From: Magnolia sinica
Taxonomy: Eukaryota; Streptophyta; Magnoliopsida; Magnoliales; Magnoliaceae
Direction: 5' to 3'
DNA length: 64,000 bases
NCBI RefSeq assembly: GCF_029962835.1
Contig: NC_080573.1
Span: 88,078,001 to 88,142,000 of the forward strand
Below are positions 58,310 to 64,000 of this stretch, piece by piece. The notes below the pieces were generated by a model, which saw only the letters and a list, made by a program, of their open reading frames with translations, searched no databases and was not told where the DNA came from. The translations under genes were made by a program, and so were the position numbers. Positions within the stretch are counted from its first letter, which is position 1; each line of letters opens with the position of its first letter.

Positions 58310-58416
58310 ATATTCATGCATATTTGTATCATACTGTATATATATATATATATGATAATTTATTAGTTTAAATTTCACATTTTTGTGAAAAATACATATT
58401 TTTGAAGGTAGAGAAC

Positions 58417-58554
58417 ATGAATGTTGCCCATGATTTACAATTTAAATATATGCGCAAGTATCTTAGGCGCTTAAACAAGGGCCTTCATCAACTTGATCCT
58501 ACCATACCTACTCCTTCAGGATCTGATAAGGTGTTTTTATCCTATGGTCTGTAA
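58417..58554 (+). pseudogene. Remnant C-terminus of Sirevirus env-like ORF
   Basis: A 45-codon open stretch, MNVAHDLQFKYMRKYLRRL through a Pro/Ser-rich tail. The same text (MNVSHDL..FKYMRKYLRRL) lies on the minus strand at 61560-61660 in the reverse Sirevirus. There it is the C-terminal extension of an env-like ORF. In this copy the body of that ORF is gone and only the tail persists between pol and the polypurine tract. Confidence 0.65.
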
Positions 58555-58727
58555 TAACTCCTATACTACTTTGGTTTCTTTCAGTGTGCTAGACTTACTT
58601 TGGATTATACTGGTTTATGATATGTGCACTTTGAATTTGCTTTTATATCTTTTACCTATTTAACTCTATTATTCTCTTATTGGTCTTCCTCTTCCATTTA
58701 TTCCTTGCTTCCTTTGTCATATTGTGA

Positions 58728-58742
58728 CAAAAGGGGGGAGTA
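58728..58742 (+). promoter_or_regulatory. Sirevirus upstream polypurine tract
   Basis: acaaaaggggggagt, about 280 bases before the 3' LTR. Sireviruses are known for several conserved polypurine tracts. The reverse element has its counterpart at 61307-61321. Confidence 0.75.
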
Positions 58743-58999
58743 TATTAAGTTGGATTGAATACTTATGGATATGGATTGAGGGGGCGTAGAGTAGCATAAT
58801 TTTTTTTTATATTTATGTGTGCTACTCAGGGGGAGGAAGTAAGGAGGAGTTTGAATTTGTGCTTGTTAATAATAACTGGTGCATGATTCTTTAACCAGGA
58901 TGTAATTGGTTCTCTTATATATGATTGATGCATGATTCTTTATTGAGTATGTTGTGCTTCTCTTATTTTGATTGGAGGGTGTTTTGTCACAAATTTGAT

Positions 59000-59011
59000 A
59001 AAGTGGGAGAT
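59000..59011 (+). promoter_or_regulatory. Sirevirus LTR-proximal polypurine tract
   Basis: aaagtgggagat directly before TGTAAGTGC of the 3' LTR. Confidence 0.8.
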
Positions 59012-60971
59012 TGTAAGTGCTATGGTTTCCTGCTCATTTAGTTGTCAAATTTTGTGGTACTAAAACCACAATCTGTGTCTTGTGTAGCATGTTGATTTAT
59101 ATGTTTAAGACACTGCATCACAATGCTTCAAGTTAAGAACGGTGATCTACTTCAAGACATGCAAGGTCATGTACTTTGTCCACTCCTGCAAGCTTCAAAG
59201 TTCATAGTATTTCAAGAGCTACATCAAAAGACAAGTGCTTGTTTAAGATTCAAGATAATGTTCAACTCAAGATGAAGTACAACTCAAGAATGACAAATCT
59301 ATGCTTTAGAAGATCTCAAGTTCAATCTACATCATGTAGAGATCTTAAAGTTTCATAATCATCAAAGGTCAACCATCATCTGAAGAAATGAAGTTTCAAT
59401 GTTCATACTTCATGTCCCAGGTATGAAAGACCTTAGATTGACCTTAGGGTAGGTCTTTTGTATACATAATTCAAATTGAATCGCTTTATATGAATTTGGA
59501 CTGTTCTAAGACTAGTCCTGAACCTTATTCGACTAGTCCTAGCACTGCCTCGACTATTCCAAGCAATTTTAGGACCAGTCCTAAGTTGTTGCAAATTTTT
59601 AAAATTTTTTGGTTGAGCTACGACCAGTCCTGGACTCTACTCGACTGGTCATGTGAACAGTGCACAATTCATTCACGACCAGTCCAGCAGCTACGACTCA
59701 AACTATAGCAACGAAACCTGGTGCCTCACGACCAGTCATGAGTTGGTCATGACCAGTCGTGGAGGGCTCACGATTGGTTGTGAATAGCTTATGACCAGTC
59801 GTGGAATGGTTTTATCCAATCGTGCTCAAAAATATGAAAATCTGTTCAACCTACGACTAGTCGTAGTGTCCTCAGGACCAGTCAAAGATGCGATTTCTGT
59901 AACTATAAATAGAGCATGAATTTCAGAGTTTTATAATCCAATTCAAGAAAAATTAAGGCATCACTCTGAGATAAGTTTATGTTCATTTTAAGCTACTTTG
60001 TGCATATTTAATATTCTCTTTTGTTAGCTTTGTCAATTTGATTTTGTTTCTATATTGCAATCTGATTTGAAAGAGGAATTGCTGTATTCTTTCTTCTTGG
60101 AATCAAAATCAAATAGAGCTAGCCCAACTGGTTTAATTTAAAATTAATTTAGAACCTAGAACCATTTTAAAGTGAGTATTGGACATTGAACTTCTACATT
60201 CAAACTTCTACTCTGATTGGTTCTTCTGGGCTGCTACAAAAGGAGAAATCCAGGTATTTTACATTATTATAAATTTTCTTATTTTGGTTTCTTTTGAGAT
60301 TAAGCCAGAAAAATCTCATTGTGTTGGTTATCTAAGGAGAGCCAGAAAACTCAGAGGTTGGGGTTTTTGAATTGTGTAAGCCCATTTGAAAGACACAATT
60401 GTGAAGGTTTTGGGTGAACCTGAGAAACCTATTTTCATAGTGAACGCTAATATCCCCTGTGTGAGGATATTAGGAGTGGAGTAGCAAGCTGTGTGGTTGT
60501 TATTTAACAGTTAGTGTACACACAGGTGAACCACTATAATTCTTTGTGTCTTGTGATTTGAATGTTTGTGTAATTTCTATTTCTTTTATCATTCAAATTT
60601 GTGGGATGTACATGTGGATGTGAATGTTGTAATATTTACATTTCAAGCATTGTGGGGAATGTTATAATAGTTTAGAATTTCTTTCTAGCTATTTCTTTTT
60701 ATTCCTCTTCTGTTTGAGTTTTTGATACAAAGACCTTTCTAGAAATAAGGTTGTCCTACCATAAACCTTAGTTTTTGGTGTAAGGTTGTCCTTAGAACAA
60801 CATTTGTATCAACCTCTCAAGACTAGAATTTTGAGGTTACTTTTCATTTCAGTACTGTGATTTATTTATTATGCTATCTTTTCTTTATTCATTTATATTC
60901 CGCTGTTAAAGTTTTAATTTGGCATAGTCCTATTCACCCCCCCTCTAGGACATATAGCTTGGCCTTTTCCA
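59012..60971 (+). mobile_element. 3' LTR of Sirevirus (1960 bp)
   Basis: Runs from TGTAAGTGCTATGG to GGCCTTTTCCA. The palindrome array is at 59503-59885 and the TATA box (tataaata) at 59904-59911. In a 160-base comparison with the 5' LTR (52695-52855 vs 60219-60378) all 14 differences I counted are transitions. Confidence 0.92.
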
Positions 60972-61731
60972 AAAATTGAAATATATTGAAGCTTGAGCTT
61001 GAGGTATTTGAGTTGTACTTCACCTTGACCTTTGTGTACCAAAATAAAGAATATTGTCTTGCCTTTAGATGTAGCTTTGAAACCATGAACTTTGAAGCTT
61101 GAAGGAGTGAACTATGTACTTGAACTTGTATATCTCTTGATCTTACGTTTGAAGTTCTTGAGATAAAGAGCTTAGTTCTTGTACATGAGATGCACTTGTC
61201 ATGAATATGTAGATGCACTACACAAGACACAAATTCCAAGAAGTTTTGACACTACTAGGCTACCTATCCACAATCCACATGCCACATATCACAAGCATGA
61301 TAAAATTCTCCCCCTTTTTGTCACAATATGACAAAGGAAGGAACAAGATAATAGTGGAAGTAGATAAATAAGGAAGAATAAGAAGATTAATGAGGAATAA
61401 ATGAACAAGATAGACAAGATATTAAATCCATAAATAAGCATTGTCAAGCATGATCAACCATGTTCAACCCAGAAAATAAAAGAAATTCAAGTATCATAAA
61501 ATTTATTACAAAACAAATATTCAAAGACTAATCAGAACCCGAAGAAGGAGAAGGTATGGTAGGATCAAGTTGATGAAGTCCCTTATTAAGGCGCCTAAGA
61601 TATTTACGCATATATTTGAACTACAAGTCATGGGACACATTCATGTTTTCTACCTTCTCCTTAAGTTAGTGCAACCGCGCATCAAAATCAGATGGCTAAT
61701 AATCAGGATCATCGGCTGAATCAGATTCAAT

Positions 61732-62088
61732 TTAATAAAAAATGTCATCCATATTGTTGTCATCTGGAGGTAAATCACCTTCATCTTCATTTACGGCATC
61801 AGCTCTACCAACACCCACATCGACTAGGCCTGGGGCCAACTTTAAATTCATTTTGTTAATATTGGAGTTGTTGAATGGTAGGTGGTGAATTGGAGCTTCT
61901 CCTACAGGCACAGCCACTAAACTATGGGTGGTTAACACAGTCATAAGATAAGCGAAAGGAATGTCACTGTGTCCTAGATGGAGGCGGAACTGAATGATGT
62001 AATGACAAATCAAAGAAGGAAGACATACAGAGGTACTAGAGATGATGGAATGAAGAATACGAACCATGAACGTTGTGAGTATATGCAT
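61732..62088 (-). pseudogene. Sirevirus env-like ORF (plant-transposon-protein family), partial
   Basis: 118 codons in minus sense. LPSLICHYIIQF, then IPFAYLMTVLTTHSL and a late KMNLKLAPG segment match the C-terminal half of the env-like ORF of large plant retroelements; IPFAYLMT corresponds to the LPFGRLIC block of the chromovirus extra ORF. An acidic stretch (DEGDLPPDDNNMDDIFY) precedes the TAA. The frame continues after that stop through acidic text to the 61560-61660 tail shared with 58417-58554. The N-terminal half is missing by deletion. Confidence 0.6.
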
Positions 62089-62104
62089 TACTAATGGAAA
62101 TGAT

Positions 62105-62249
62105 CTTGTGCAATTTCATAATCGCTTAACATTCTTTTCATCCACACAAGCTGAGTACATGTATTACCTGCTGTAATGTATTCAACCTCAGCAGCTGAGA
62201 GCGATACGGAACTTTATTTCTTACTTAGCCAAGAAACTAAATAGTTCCC
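62105..62249 (-). pseudogene. rh: Sirevirus RNase H fragment (reverse element)
   Basis: Minus-strand text includes NYLVSWLSKK, a stop, SSVSLSAAEVEYITAGN and QLVWMKRMLSDYEIAQ. These are homologous to the forward copy at about 57925-58060. It is truncated at 62250 by the next LTR. Confidence 0.8.
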
Positions 62250-64000
62250 TGTTAAGGGTCAAATTTTGCATATCAGACCCCAGTTATTACCTGCTTTCAA
62301 TAATTTTTAATGTCTTATTTTAATCGTGTTGTGGTGCAAGGTGAATTTAGGAAGCTTGGACTGAAAATGATGCTGAATGCATGAAATTAACGTTCTGAAG
62401 CCACTAACACAAGGGACGGACCCCAGGGGACTGATATCGATGGATTTACATGCCAAAGATCCAAGAAAATCGAGAAATTGAAGCTTAAGTGGCCCGAAAT
62501 TGGTCTAGAATGCAAGATCACAGGGTCCCCACCATCTGCTTGGCTCGAAACTCCATACATGGCCTGAGGACCATAAATTAACCGTACACGTCGAATTTCA
62601 ACCATTCGATCCCTGTGGAAGTGACCTAGTAGATAGATCAGCCTATAAACCACTGATTTTGGGCCCACCTAATATCTAGATATGCTTCAAAATTGGTATT
62701 AATAGTTTAAATGAGATGAGAAAAAGGATGTACGGATCAGATCTCTCAAAAGCAGCGCAGTGGATCCCACCTGTGTTCGGTGTGCATGGTGCACAATGGT
62801 ACACCCATGTGCACTGAACAAGAGACGAGGTCAAACCAACGTTGACCCGATCTCTTTCAAAAAAAGGGAAAGTGCCATTTTCGGCTGCGAAACAGGGATC
62901 ATGAACGATGTTTCGTGGGCCACCGAGGTCCATGTTCTGGATGATCGGGACCGTCGATCAGGCTTGAAAGGGCCCTATGATCATGGGCTAGGTGACGAAA
63001 TCACAGAAGGCAGTGAGTAACAGTTATTAATCTTTCAAACACAAGATAGATGGTGGAACCATTTGATTTCATGGGCCACACCGAATCCGATCGAAAATTG
63101 ACCATGTCCGAATGGTTTTTCGAGGTGAATCCAATGGACGGACTGGATTTCACCGCTGACATCAATCACGGGCCCCACTAATGTCATAGCGCAGGAGCTG
63201 TGCGCACTCTGTTTCATAAACAGATGTGTACACGTTATTGGTTGCCCACCATCTCTGACCGTTTCGACGATCCAGACCGTCCATCGTGTAGGTCTGTCGA
63301 AAGCGCCCTAAGGGAGGTTGTTCTTTTGAACAAAATCTTAGGAAGAGGAGAGTTGGGAAGCTCCGATCTTGTCACGTAAGCTACCCTTCCTGTGCACGAG
63401 GCTGTCAAAGATTCCACCGACTCCAGTAATTTCTGCGTAAAGAAAACTTCGGCGTGAAGTTTCTCCACTCCTACCGACTGCATTACCTATAAGAAGGAGA
63501 GAGAAAGAAGTGAAAAGGGAGGCTGGACGTGGAGTGCAGCCGTGGAAGGGAATTCACAGCCGGCCATCTGTAGAGTTCTTTTCTTCACTTTGTTTTTAAT
63601 TTCAGTTTATGATTTTTAAGAGACTTTAGTTTAATCATGATTATGAGTGGCTAAACCTCTTAGCTAGGGCTAAGAGGTGAGGCTTGTAGTGAGATGGGAG
63701 ACTCTATTTTATGCCTTTAATTTAATTTAAATTTATGAACTGAATTTGATTTTAGTTTGATTATTAAGGGAATGTTTTTAGTCTTTAATGGTCTATTGTG
63801 ACTGAAATTTTAATGGGTCTGCAATGGCTTTGAGCGTGTTCCTTTCCCTTTTTATGTTTATGACGTCAGGAAGCCCTATTGTTCACCATTGTCTCCTGGG
63901 CATGGTTGGATGATGGTACCCTTCTTAACCTTCATATCATGTTGATTGGTTGTTAATTAGTTTAATTCTATTGTTTACTTTGTCTCATAGATATGGTTTG
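62250..64000 (+). mobile_element. Athila-type LTR, second copy, runs off window
   Basis: Starts TGTTAAGGGTCAAATTTTGC, homologous to 42512 (TGTTGAGGGTTAAATATTG). The first ~130 bases match, and 63640-64000 matches 43545 onward (tctcttagctagggctaagaggtga; ttgttcaccat...tgggcatggttggatgatgg). Between 62400 and 63480 the two LTRs are unrelated. A TATA-like ctataagaagg is at 63488. ORFs within it (for example 62760-63020) have no conserved content. The right end and any internal region are outside the window. Confidence 0.78.

Larger units (their letters stand above)
51523..60971 (+). mobile_element. Sirevirus (Ty1/copia), full-length but decayed, 9.4 kb
   Basis: 5' LTR (51523-53447), primer site, gag, protease, integrase, reverse transcriptase, RNase H, a remnant of an env-like ORF, two polypurine tracts and 3' LTR (59012-60971) are all in order. 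The gag with a long coiled-coil C-terminus, the gacaaaaggggggag tract well before the LTR and the palindrome-rich LTRs identify the genus Sirevirus. All coding regions carry stops and frameshifts. A ~160-bp LTR comparison gives 14 mismatches, so it is older than the chromovirus copy by that crude measure. Confidence 0.92.
60972..62249 (-). mobile_element. Reverse Sirevirus: inner LTR end and 3' internal region
   Basis: 60972 to about 61280 completes the reverse LTR begun at 49875 (ctacacaagacacaaatt near 61212 matches the LTR start region inverted). Then come an inverted polypurine tract (ctccccctttttg, 61308-61320), an env-like ORF and an RNase H fragment. RNase H text joins the middle of the env-like ORF near 62095-62110, so an internal deletion lies between them. 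An Athila-type LTR cuts it off at 62250. Confidence 0.8.

Noticed and set aside
62760..63020. ORF with CVRCAWC motif suggesting a small zinc protein
   Set aside because: It sits inside the U3 of an Athila-type LTR, the minus strand is open as well, and there is no second half of a zinc site.

Overview
The window is plant nuclear intergenic DNA built almost entirely of LTR retrotransposons inserted into one another. I found no host protein-coding gene, tRNA, rRNA or CRISPR array that I can support. The plant origin rests on intact diagnostic features: a Ty3/gypsy chromovirus with a C-terminal chromodomain and an initiator-Met primer site, a Ty1/copia Sirevirus with the multiple polypurine tracts and coiled-coil Gag of that genus, and an Athila-type element with its usual gag and primer site. 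Species cannot be fixed. The abundance of gtgggccca/gatgtatg text reminds me of magnoliid intergenic DNA, but that is memory and unchecked.

Layout. 1-2157: gene-free flank with a cluster of GAGTCGACTC-like dyads. 2158-12149: a reverse copy of a very large LTR family (called X here, TGTAAGRC...GGGCGTGAYA), split by a forward 5.77-kb X copy at 6303-12074 with a perfect 5-bp target duplication (gcagg). 12150-17478: a gag-only gypsy element (TRG1) with its 3' LTR. 17479-20596: old fragments, including a 241-bp copia LTR. 20602-33768: a structurally complete but mutated Tekay/Del-type chromovirus with 3.1-kb LTRs and target duplication cttgg. It carries an extra ORF upstream of gag. 33774-37922: flank, a 20-bp minisatellite and an unassigned gypsy LTR. 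37916-42511: a second gag-only element (TRG2). 42512-47083: the 5' half of an Athila element, cut by X (+) at 47084, which is cut by X (-) at 49042, which is cut by a reverse Sirevirus at 49875. That Sirevirus LTR was then split at 51522/60972 by a forward Sirevirus (51523-60971). 62250-64000: a second Athila-type LTR running off the window.

None of the elements can be autonomous as it stands. The Tekay copy has 17 in-frame stops (14 TAG, 3 TGA, no TAA), one frameshift, an in-frame deletion of the first catalytic part of reverse transcriptase, and a protease active-site change. The Sirevirus has many frameshifts. The Athila copy ends before reverse transcriptase.

The observations I rate highest are: (1) the extra ORF of the plant-transposon-protein/env-like family in the Tekay copy, with a relative in the reverse Sirevirus; (2) the TAG-dominated stop spectrum, pointing to C-to-T decay at CHG sites; (3) X, a giant LTR with internal satellite-like arrays and self-nesting; (4) arrays of short CpG-bearing palindromes just upstream of the TATA box in unrelated LTR families, each with its own motif; and (5) two gag-only elements whose non-coding tails carry different tandem arrays at the same place.
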